Source: Chalara sp. BL73 (taxonomy: Eukaryota > Ascomycota > Leotiomycetes > Helotiales). Taken from it: DNA of 64,000 bases. A program made the translations under genes and the position numbers. The stretch is taken from NCBI GenBank assembly GCA_918026815.1, contig CAKJVC010000061.1:744001-808000 (forward strand). The letters run 5' to 3'. Numbering within the stretch: position 1 is the stretch's first letter; each line of letters starts with the position of its first letter. Positions 54,483-64,000 of the stretch are shown here, one piece after another. The notes beneath the pieces were generated by a model. The model made no database searches and was not told the origin of the DNA. It was given only the letters and a program-made list of their open reading frames with translations.

Positions 54483-56428
54483 ATGGCAGGTACGTCAGAG
54501 GGTGCCACTCCTGTGGGCACACTTGGCGTGGGCTACAACACATTCTTGTCCAGTGCAAGGTCTCAAATGGTTGATGTGAAATATGCAGACATTGGTCATT
54601 CAGGTAATGTTTTAACTGGCTTGTTATTCTGAGAGCAGAGCTGATGAAAATTGCTACTAGCGGAAAGCAATGTGTATATTTGCACTTCTACGGAGGATTT
54701 ATATCGTTCTCTGGGCATCAAGACAGATATAGCGGTTGGAAGCCCTTGGGGGTCTTTCAAGTCCAAAATGGATTTTTCATCAGGACTTCAAAGCCACAGC
54801 ATGACAATGACAATTCTTGTTATTGCATCAAAGATCATTAGTAGTCTGACAGGTAATCGCCAAGTTTCTGAATTTCTCCAACCACTGTGCTGACGTAGGT
54901 AGCGAATTCTGTGGGTTTTATTGACCCCAACCCTATTTCGGCAATTGATTTATTTAATACGGGAGGAGACTCGTATGTTTCCAGTATCACAATGGGCGGC
55001 CAATATATTGCTTCGTACAACTTTGTAGCTCACGATGAATCATCTTTCCAGCAGCTCACGGCCTCTGTACATGCAAATTTCAAGGGTACCATATCTAAAT
55101 TCGACGCAAACTTTGAGACCAGCATATCCAATATCCAGAAGACAGAAAATGTCGAGTCCTCATTCAACCAGAAGGCAATTGGATGGTCCAAAACCCCATT
55201 TCCTTCATCTGAAGATTTTACTAAATTTGTCCTTGACTTCAACAATGTCCCATTGGATGGTCCAGAAGTCATTGATTTTGAGACTGAGTCATACAGAACT
55301 GTAAAAGGATCTCCCGATTTCAAGCAGATTGATACCTACCGTACTGCATATGTAAACCCGACCTTTCAGGCTCTTGGATATTCAGACAAACTGCTGGTAC
55401 GTATTCTCCACTATCTCTTACCTTAATAATATTAGCGCAGCCTGATAATTTTATTTTTATAGCAAGCTAAGACGTATATACCCTTGATCAACGATGTCGC
55501 TAAAATCTATGGCTACTATGACATGCAATCCGTCGAGTATGTATTATTATTTCTCCCTATGATGTTCGTCATTATCTCAAGGGCTAACATTAAATAGTAA
55601 CAATTTAATAACTTTCCCTAAAGATCTGCAGTACATGATATCCCAGATTGCAGGTTGGCTGTAAGGACTCCTTAGCTTCTCCATATGGCCACTGAGTGGG
55701 AATCCCCCACAGGTCTATAGATCGCTACCAGATACAACAACAAAAAGACCAATTGAAGCTGTATATACAGCTAGTATGACAAGCTGCTAAAATTCTTTTA
55801 GGGAGGATGTCGACAAAGACCCAACAGATCCGAAAATCCCGCCCCCGGACATTCAAGAAGAATTTCTGAAAATACCAACAGCTCAGTACGGAATCACAAT
55901 GGGTGAAAGAGCTGGCGGGAGTGGAGGAGATTTCTTCCAAGATGTTACCCCTGAGGATATTGAATGGGGCATCTTTCCCAAAATTCTGCAATTTCAGGGA
56001 AGTGGCTATTTGGACAGTATCACAACTACGTACGCCTACCGGGACCCGAAACAGGGTGGGTTTTCTAGAAAACATGGCGGAGACGGCGGAGAATCGCCGG
56101 AAGTCATCAACCTTGGGCTTTCTGGAAATGTGATGACGTATCTCAGTGCAACGTGGGGAGAATACGTTGACAAAATGACTACTGCAACATCATTAAATCC
56201 GACTAAAGTTACATATCCGAACAACGGCAACGGTGATCACGTCACAGAGTGGCAGTTCCCAAAAAACTCTGTCTTTATAGGATGGAGTGGATCTGCAGGG
56301 TAAGTTTTACTAAAAGTGCATCCCTTTCAAGTAGCCTAACTAGGAACCATAGTGAATATATTGATTCAATCCTGCCTCTCTTTGCAACATTCAGTCCTTG
56401 CATATGGACCACACCAAAAAGGCGCTGA
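54483..56428 (+). CDS. MACPF-like protein with C-terminal jacalin-like domain (505 aa)
   Basis: Seven exons (54483-54603, 54661-54852, 54903-55396, 55463-55536, 55598-55660, 55802-56299, 56353-56428) close without any break. No signal peptide. The N-terminus has the LGVGYNTF pattern common at the start of membrane-attack-complex/perforin proteins. Around residue 125 comes GDSYVSSITMGGQYI, which resembles the MACPF signature region (Gly-rich, aromatic). The last 150 residues look like a jacalin-type beta-prism lectin: a GSGYLDSI start, HGGDGG, EYVDKM and FIGWSGSAG near the end, followed by a final YIDSI-type strand. Such pairing suggests a carbohydrate-directed pore-forming or membrane-binding protein kept in the cytosol, as in fungal defence proteins; that role is inferred. 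Confidence 0.55.
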
Positions 56429-56759
56429 AAAGTAGGTCTACTTAAGGAAACAGGCATTGAGCAGAGAGATGGCTAGGGAAAGGTGGCTACTTAATTATAG
56501 ATTGATAGCAAGATTTTCAATTCAATCTGAAGCCCCAGATAGTCTAATATCGAAAATGCTAACTAGGTCTTTTCTGTTTGTGGACCAAGCCATACAACAA
56601 CTCTATCAGGATTGGGAACTGCTATCCATGTGCTCTGACCCCCCCCCGGGTTCTTCTAAAACTTTCTAATTGATACAAATTGCATCAATCCATAGTTCGC
56701 TTGGCTCCCCGATGTAACGGATGTGTCGAAGGGTATACCCTAGATTCTTGCCAATATCT
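56429..56759. other. 3' flank of the MACPF-like gene, no gene recognised
   Basis: Short frames only; includes a run of nine C at 56640-56648. Confidence 0.4.
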
Positions 56760-57000
56760 AGACTCTGAGAACTTCCGGGGGTTGATTATCCTACAAGGCG
56801 CAATTATTCTGCTAGAGAAGTTCTATAGAGACCAAGGCAAGTTAGGCGAGGCAGAAAATATGTACCAGCAACACTGCAAGGATACGAGAAAGCGCTCGGT
56901 ACAGAGCACATATCAACCTTTGACACGGTCAATTACTTAGGGAGCCTTTATAAAGATCAGGGAAAACTCGGCGAGGCTGGGGTTGGTCATTCGATGACTG
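56760..57000 (+). pseudogene. TPR fragment of an NLR-type gene, broken
   Basis: Two kinesin-light-chain-type TPRs survive in part: FYRDQGKLGEAENMYQQ, then, one frame over, GYEKALGTEHISTFDTVNYL and YKDQGKLGEAG. The shift near 56865 is explained by one missing A in a CAAACA-type context. No NB-ARC is present. The unit is a different TPR subtype from that of the NLR at 27269. Confidence 0.55.
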
Positions 57001-57700
57001 GACTCGTTCTAGGCCATCTGTCTTGATGCTCAATTCTATGCCCCTCCCGGTCTTCTTGCCTGCGAGTATGATTTGACGCCGTCTTTGAGGGCGCTGTGGC
57101 AATAGTTATGGGGAGCTCGGCTGTGGATTGTGATTCTCATGAATGGGTGGACGTCGAAGAGCTTCATGATCTTTGTCGTCGTTGCATTAAGGCAGCCTTC
57201 GGCACATTCCGACGCTAGCCGTACTCAGCTAGACTTTCGCTTCAGCCACCTCTCCATTCGTCCTTCCTTTCAACTCAACTATCAATATATGTCATCACCA
57301 ATCAAGAATTCCACCTGTTGGAATAGCTGCACCCCTGGCATCTGTAGGTACCGATCGTGGCTCAGCACCACTGCGCTGGCTTGATTGGCGTGAGCAGACT
57401 GCAGCTCTCATGCAATGCAAGACACTACTGGCCAATTCTCCCAAGGTTGAATTTGCTCACCGAGATCTAATCATGACTCGTTTCCTACTCCACGATCTTC
57501 ATACGAGGCTTTCCACAGCATTGATTCCTTGGATCGCCCGCTTCCAGTGCAGCAACTACGCGTATGAGGGGTAGTACACGCCAAGTAATGACATAAGCCC
57601 TTGGGGACAACCCAAGGCTTTTGACATCGTGGTGATTCAGTTGCAACTTGAACTGAATGCTGTTGATGCTTGGAGAATTTCGCCCACGCCTCAGACCACC
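57001..57700. other. Upstream flank of the 57701 gene; no other gene
   Basis: GC content rises towards the gene. Short overlapping frames only. Confidence 0.35.
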
Positions 57701-60700
57701 ATGGATCCGCTTTCGATCACAGCGTCGACAATCACGCTGATGCAAGCCGCCGGCGCTGTATCTGCGACTCTCCACCAATTCATCACAGCCTTGCGCAATG
57801 CCGACGCAAGAGTGTCGGCCCTGTGCGGCCAATTGTCACGACTCATCAAGTGCCTTGAGGCAGTTGATCGAACCCTGAAGAAATGCCGTGGACCATTCTC
57901 GCTCGTTTCAATGGACGAGGATCTATGGCGTCAAAGTGCTCTTTCGTTGGACGATTGCAAAACAACTTTAGATGAATTAGCCACATTCATTGACCGAATC
58001 AGGGCAGTAGCTAAACCCCCAGGCTTCTTCAGAAGAGCAAAAGTCGCAATGGACTTGACCATGTACGCGGGTGACATTTCTGGCTTTGAGGAGAAGATCC
58101 ATAAGTCCAATTGCGCCGTGCAGACCATGCTCTCTGCTATCCAAGTGTGAGTCGTTCACTTCACTTCAGGTGAGCTCACACCCTGCTAAGCAACCGAGCA
58201 GGTCACTTTCATTGCGAGGGAACGAGACTCAGGACAAGATCCTGTTTGAACTCAGGAGATTGAAGTCCTCTATTGAACAATCGGTTCAAGTGGCGTTCCA
58301 TCACAGTGACGGCTTTTCTCACACCTTGGGGGATCCATCTGATGCTCGTGTCGCCTACAATCTGCAAAACTTGGCCCGGGTAGCACAAAACTTCCACTCT
58401 AGCGCAAGCTCGACTGCCAGTACGATTTATGGCGCCAATGCCAATGGAGCATCATTTTGGAACATTCAATCGGACGCAGCTGCAAGTGTCATGGGAGGTT
58501 TAGACTTGACGCCAAATAAGAGGCAGCAGATTTCCCAATACATCAAGCAACAGCAGCGGATGGAGAAGCGCAAGCCGTTACGACATGCTCCAAGTTCTGC
58601 TGCAGCTTCCGTCGTCCTGCCATCACACCCAACGCCAGCAGGCTCTTCGGAAGAGACTGAGTCGAATATGTCCGATATCGAGGATGAAATTGAAGAAAGG
58701 GACGATGAAGCAGACCTGGAGTCGTTTCTCTTGAGTGGACTTGAAGAAGTGGCCAAGGACAGTCTGCTCAGCCAAGATTTTGCTAAAGCCCAATCCATGC
58801 TGGAGAAAGCAATCGAGAGGCACACAGGCTCAACTTCAAGAGACACCGACTTCAAGCAGCTTCAGATCCAATTGGCTATCTGCTATTTCTTCCAACACAA
58901 ATGGCAACTTGCTGAGCCATTGATTGACAGCATCGCCAAGTCGAAGGCTAACTTCGACCCGGTTGTCTGCAACCTCCTCCACGCATTGGCGATCGCGAAT
59001 CTCAGAGATGAGCGCTTCGACAAAGCTATCGCTGTGTGTAAACAAGCACTTCGAGGAAAGAGAAGGCTTAAACAGCATTTTGGTGCAGCAGCTGAGGCAG
59101 AGTGCAACGAGACTCTCGGACTTCTGGCTACCATTTATTACTTTAAGGGTAGCCTCCTGGATGCTGAGGCTCTCCGCCGGAAATTTTCCAACGGATTCTC
59201 CTATCGCCACCCCGAACATGAGTTAGAATTCATTGTTAAGCACCCTAAGTTGTGCCAGGAGGTGTTTGGCAAGAAGATAGTCCTGGATTGGAGACGAGGC
59301 GTCCTTTTTGAACTCCTTGCCGACGTCCCCTGCAAGGATATACTAACTCCGATCAATGAGATGGATGTGGACAACGCCTCCATCCCTGAGAGGAGTAAGA
59401 TTTCTACCTCAAAGAAGAGCAGGGCCTACGCCATTAAGAGAATCAAGACCTACAACTTTAAGAACCGGAAGCCAACCAAAAAACCTCTCCAGACCTTTCA
59501 CAACAAGCTACGCCAGTACGAACATTCCAACCAGGATACTGCGAAGGAGGTTGTTGGCTTGGACAACGACGAAAGCTTCGGTGCATCGGGCTCTGATTTA
59601 AGCAGCCTTCCTCCATCTCGCACAGGAATGTCACTGAGGCCGTCGCTTACCTGGCGAGTCGTTCAATTCCTGGGCACTTTCCGACGCTCCGCCACATCTC
59701 GAGATGATTGGGTCACTCCACCTGCTCCGGACAAGGAGCAAATACCCTCGCCTTTACGACCCAAGTTTGGCAAAGGCTTTTGGTCCAAAAGTGACAGCCA
59801 CATTTTCAAACTTAAGAAAGCCAAAACAAGGCTTCAGAAGAGAAAATGTGACGAGTCTGTGAAGACATCCTTCTCTGTGTTGAATGGAGAGCAGCAGAGG
59901 CTCTCGTGGTCTCAGACAAACTCGACCAATCCACCAGCTGATGAGGCGCATGGGAATTCCGACGCTCGTCCTTGGCGCTACGGTGTTGACACATGGCTTC
60001 GCTCGAATTCACGGTATCACACCAGTTCAAGGCGTCATTACCCCGATGACCACCGTCCATCTAACTGGGTGCCTGCAACCCAGATCCTGGGATACCAGGA
60101 ACCGATCATCCTGGAACTTCCTAATAGCAGTATTGAGAGAATTACAACCCCGAAAACGCTGCGCAGGTTCGTCACGATGAAAGATGATGGCTGTGCGGAT
60201 GACGGTGGGGATAGCCTCACGCCGGCATTTGCCAAAGATACGGAGTCAAAGGATCCGCATGGCATTACTGTCAGCGGTCAGAAATTGAAGCTCACCATTC
60301 TAAACCACAGCGGAAAGCCAGAAGGCATTCCGCTGGTTGCACATCAACCAGCAAAGAGGTCACAGACACCAATACCTGACGCAACCGAAGGCACCGAAGG
60401 CACCGAAGCGCCGCCCCCCACTTCCTCATTTGCGAGCAGCCCATCCCTCATACAACCAATTCCTACCATACCAGAAATTATCGCCAAGGTGTTACACGAT
60501 TTCAAAGATGGCGACACGGACGAATTAGCAGTCAGGGAGAAACTAGAACGGGAGTTCGATGGGTTTATTCGCAGAGAAAGTCAAGGTGAGTTCTCGAAAC
60601 GGGCAAGGCAACTTGCAACGAAACGCCGATGCTGACACTTGCAGGATTGTGGGTTGGCGAAAGCAGGCGGCGGCAGGCGTGGGTTCCTGCATCCTATTTC

Positions 60701-61660
60701 AATGACTTATCTCCCGCACCAACTACGCTCGGAAGTTCCGTTGAGACAGCGACGTCGGACGCAAGGCCAGAACAGGCACGGAAGCGTCCATCATTACCGA
60801 AGTTGTCGGTACTTGATGAGACCCCGTCGGCAGAGGAGGGAGTTTCTTTTCTTGAGACGACGCAAATGGACTCAACACCCTCCACTCCGTTGCCGCTGCT
60901 TAATCGCAAGTTTAGCTGGGAATCCGAGGCCAAAGAAGAAAACATCACCATTGTACCGCTGCAAATAGATCCTCAACCAGCGCCGCTGCCACAAATCTCA
61001 CCACTTCCTCGCAAGTTCAGCTGGAGTAGCGATGGCAGTGACCAACAACCCAGCACCCCTGACTTAATTCGCTCATCGAGTTCATCCAGCTCGTCCACTT
61101 CATCGACCTCATCTACTTTATCTGCCTCAACCACCTTAACTGGACCAATTCTCAAATTCGACCCCGTTATCAAAGACTTGATTGTCGTTGGGAGCAAGAA
61201 CACTTCGTTCCGGCCGGGAACTCACAACCTAGACGACTTCCTTGAAAACCTCTCAAAGAGCATTCCCGACAAGAAAAACAAAAGGAAGAGCCGTGGAAAC
61301 AAAAGTCCCTCGCCCACATCCAAGACGGAAGCCAAAGATCAACAAAATACACCATCAGACGTAGACGTGAAAGGTGAAACGGAGTCACAGGCCAGCAAAG
61401 AACGGAGATTCCTTCTATATAGGAGTCCAACAGATATCTATCAGCGAATGGAAGAAGAAAAGAGAGGGGAGAAGAATAAGATAAAAGATTCTGCGAGGGA
61501 GGATATGGTTCGCAACGAGAATGAAGGAATGATTCATCGACGACATCAGCTGCGCGAGAAGAAAAAACGTCGAAAGACCAAGAGCAAGGGCGGTGTGGAA
61601 AGATTTAAGAAAATTGAAGAGGAGAATCGAGGTACAATGAGCGTCGCCATAATAGTTTAA
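57701..61660 (+). CDS. Large protein with STAND-type N-terminal helical domain and TPR region (1281 aa)
   Basis: Exons 57701-58146, 58202-60585 and 60645-61660 join in phase (GTGAGT donors). The N-terminus (MDPLSITASTITLMQAAGAV, then QFITALRNADARVSALCGQL) is the helical domain found at the start of many fungal NLR/ankyrin proteins. An acidic stretch then precedes a helical-repeat region of TPR type at about residues 320-480 (LLSQDFAKAQSMLEKAIERH, HKWQLAEPLIDSIAKSK, ERFDKAIAVCKQAL). A long low-complexity part follows, with RRQAWVPASYF just after the second intron, a Ser-rich run and a Lys/Arg/Glu-rich end. No nucleotide-binding motif was seen, so it is not an NLR. Possible scaffold or signalling partner; function unknown. 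Intact. Confidence 0.7.
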
Positions 61661-62803
61661 GGGATAGGGATAATACAATAGCGCAGTATTGGCTGGGGAA
61701 GGCGGAGTGTTGGGTTAGTTTTATTGTGGTTTTTTTGGGGGATTGGTTATTGCGAGATGCCGGGAAGGTGTTGTTGTTCCTGTGGCACAGATGCATACAA
61801 TGGGTGGAACCGCTGGGCGGCGTTTCGGTTTCGATTATAGGAATTCGGGAAGCAATCTATTCTCCACGTTGAGAAACTATCAGATTCGGGGTGTGGGTTA
61901 TACTTTATATATTTGACTGCTGAGATTCCTAGGTGAGTCCTAGAAGTTCTGGAGGCGTCCTGCCCTTGAACCGCAGCGAATTAGGAGTGCAGTATTGGCA
62001 GCTAAAGCCACAAAAGGTTGATTCTTTAGTTAATTTCGGCCATCACGTCAAATTCTAGTAGGTAAGTTCAAATGATAGTTTGCAACAGACTAGTCGTCGA
62101 AAAGTTGTCTTTAAGTCAAGTTGGGATTTTTGACTAAATGCTTGAAACCCTTGTCCGATGTTCTAAGGGGTGCTCTTAGCCCACCCACCTGATATCTCGG
62201 ATGGTTCAATACCGGATTAAAGCTTATTTGAATCCGGTGCGACCGTGTTTCGTCTAAAAGCCTATGATAATGCCCCTATTTTCAGGGGCAGGGTAAATTC
62301 GCTAAGTGGTGGGGTATGCTGGAATTCCGCATCTGTCCTCTAACGTTTTGTGCTTCCCTTTTGAATTCGAGTTGAACATGAAATATTCATATTTGATACT
62401 TTATGGGAATACTGTTTATTAATGCTCAACTGCTTGCAGACTTTCTTTCCTGGGGTAGATGAACTCTAATATCACTTAATCAGCGGGACCAAACTCAGGC
62501 TAATCATCCACTTAAGAGTAGGTCGGCAATATCTAAGGTGTCTACCACAATGCGAATATGTTTGGATCTAGGGTTGCAGCGGTAGAGGAACTAGATTGAA
62601 TATGTTACTTGTGTACTCGGATTTGATGAGTCTTTCTTTGGTAGAGATCGTTTTGTTATGGATATCGTCTAGACAACCTCTGTCAAACGAGGAATACCTT
62701 CAACCGCCTCTCTTTCTCGTTGATTGGTATTACAGCAAATCACATGTCGGGAGGTAGATATTGAGAGGGGTTTCAGATTTCTTAACTGAGAAACTCAATT
62801 ATA
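61661..62803. other. Intergenic, no gene recognised
   Basis: Stop-rich AT-rich sequence with short frames only. No repeat recognised. Confidence 0.4.
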
Positions 62804-63109
62804 TCACAACTCCCAACTTTTCATGACGTCTTTACTTGTCAAAGCGGGGTCATTCTCCTTCTCTGCCCAATAGGTCTCGAACTGATCCTTCTTCCGTCTC
62901 AGGAATTTCTCCTTCACAGAAAGTGTCGCCGTGTTCAACACCGCCTCGCCTAAGCCCTCTTTATAGAGAACCTCCCAGTAGATTTGGTCGACGTCGAAGC
63001 TGCTCCTCGACGCAAGGTCAAACCAGAAACGCTCGCTACCTACGACTCCCGCATTCGAGTCGAGAGGGGCGGTTCCCCAGCTGGCTGAGCCGGCAATAAC
63101 GCCCTGCAT
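62804..63109 (-). CDS. Hypothetical small protein (101 aa)
   Basis: Single open frame with its own ATG (MQGVIAGSASWGTAPLDSNA). Composition is balanced: a Trp/Phe/Tyr-rich middle (RFWFDLASRS, DQIYWEVLYKEGL) and a charged helix at the end (KEKFLRRKKDQFETYWAEKE). No signal peptide or membrane helix. The opposite strand is also open over most of its length, so coding status rests on the protein-like composition and natural ends. Not recognised. Confidence 0.4.
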   Translation of the reverse strand: MQGVIAGSASWGTAPLDSNAGVVGSERFWFDLASRSSFDVDQIYWEVLYKEGLGEAVLNTATLSVKEKFLRRKKDQFETYWAEKENDPALTSKDVMKSWEL

Positions 63110-64000
63110 GATCTAGATCTGGAGCGAGCCTAAATTAGACGCCGCTTATTTTATGGTATATCGGTGGGGTTTCCCTACTAAATGGAGCCATAATCGGTTG
63201 CTCCTAAAACAGGTGAGTCTGGACGTGAACTTGGATCGCCCACGGCGCCTTTTTAGGATGTACGTGAGGGCCTAAACCGGACAGGTGGCCAAGGAGGAGT
63301 CTTGATGATCACTGCCAGCGGCCGTTCTATTCAAAGGATTGATACAGGTCAGGCGATCGCTGTTTAGAATTGGCTATAGGAGATGGGGAGACTTGCAGGA
63401 CATACAGGTCTCCCACCGTGCTTTATCACAAGCCTTGGCAAAGTTCTATCATGACACCAAATCTATAGCGAAAGCGGTCGCGCGTCATTACAGCTTTACA
63501 AATACCCGTAGTGCAGCAACCACATACCGGACTACCAAGCTTCTATCAATTCAACAATTTTGTACGACCGACACCCCTCCTAGCCACACCTGTGATAATC
63601 ATCAGGCTCCAGATAGAGGGTGAGGGACACTTTAGCCCACCACACTGCGCATTTTGTTTTGACTATAGAGTCACAGAAGTTCAGCTTTGAGTGGTTTGAA
63701 AGTCTAACCGGCTGGGGAAGTTATCGCCGCCAATCCGAATTACGAGTCTTCCTCCTACTGGCAGTACCGAAACCTAAAGCAGTGAGCATAATAAGACATA
63801 ACGAGTGCGATTTGAATATGTTAAGCATTTAATCGGCAGGCAATTTGCGAGGGCAAGAGAATCGGATAGAAACATGAAAGAGCTCATCATATTCATCACG
63901 GATCCGACATGGCAGTCACAAGCTGGTATTCAAGGTATACCTATATCCTTCCCATTGCTTTGATTGCTTAAAAAACGTACACATGTTTAACCCCCGTAGA
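63110..64000. other. Intergenic to window edge, no gene recognised
   Basis: Plus-strand frames of 94 and 70 codons follow one another, overlap by only a few bases and have no signature. A spliced gene running out of the window cannot be excluded. Confidence 0.35.

Noticed and set aside
1..64000. tRNA genes, rRNA, CRISPR arrays, telomere repeat arrays
   Set aside because: None was recognised by reading both strands. A covariance-model search would be needed to exclude tRNAs.

Overview
The window looks like a gene-sparse, transposon-scarred piece of a filamentous ascomycete (Pezizomycotina) genome. Genes carry one to six short GT-AG introns of about 50-140 bp, promoters have TATA boxes, and the families are fungal: HET, DUF3433, ascomycete laccase, cutinase, and the STAND-type N-terminal helical domain. 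Leotiomycetes is a guess from overall flavour only. No tRNA, rRNA or CRISPR was recognised.

Layout. 1-8.4 kb: a broken fragment of a telomere-linked RecQ-helicase-type element, a small secreted Cys-rich protein, a ubiquitin-like-domain protein with a 20-residue repeat tail, a spliced second small secreted protein behind a duplicated promoter element, and a decayed DUF3505-like zinc-finger ORF. 8.8-14 kb: a CorA-like membrane protein, a miniature retroelement with intact target-site duplication, and a dead HET gene. 15-16.5 kb: relics. 17.5-21.3 kb: a large Ser/Thr-rich DUF3433 membrane protein. 22.5-30.7 kb: two dead HET genes and one intact HET-NB-ARC-TPR NLR with eight near-identical TPRs. 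31.7-33.5 kb: a serine beta-lactamase-like hydrolase. 36 kb: a secreted precursor with dibasic sites. 37.3 kb: a LINE RNase H relic. 38.5 kb: a cutinase. 42.6-44.6 kb: a membrane protein. 48-50 kb: a laccase. 51.9-53.1 kb: another telomere-helicase fragment and a solo LTR nested in an older repeat. 54.5-56.4 kb: a MACPF-like/jacalin-like protein. 57.7-61.7 kb: a large helical-N-terminus/TPR protein.

There is no pathway cluster. Two themes recur: secreted or surface proteins (two small Cys-rich proteins, the Kex2-type precursor, cutinase, laccase, beta-lactamase-like enzyme) and non-self recognition or host-defence proteins (HET, NLR, STAND-N, ubiquitin-like and MACPF). They sit among repeats whose stop codons are mostly explained by C-to-T or G-to-A changes, as expected after RIP-type mutation. 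Three telomere-helicase fragments suggest subtelomeric or formerly subtelomeric DNA. Every frame break that could be placed has the direction expected for loss of one base, so either real decay or a deletion-biased assembly should be considered before genes are called dead. All gene models were built by hand from splice sites and frame; no database search was run.
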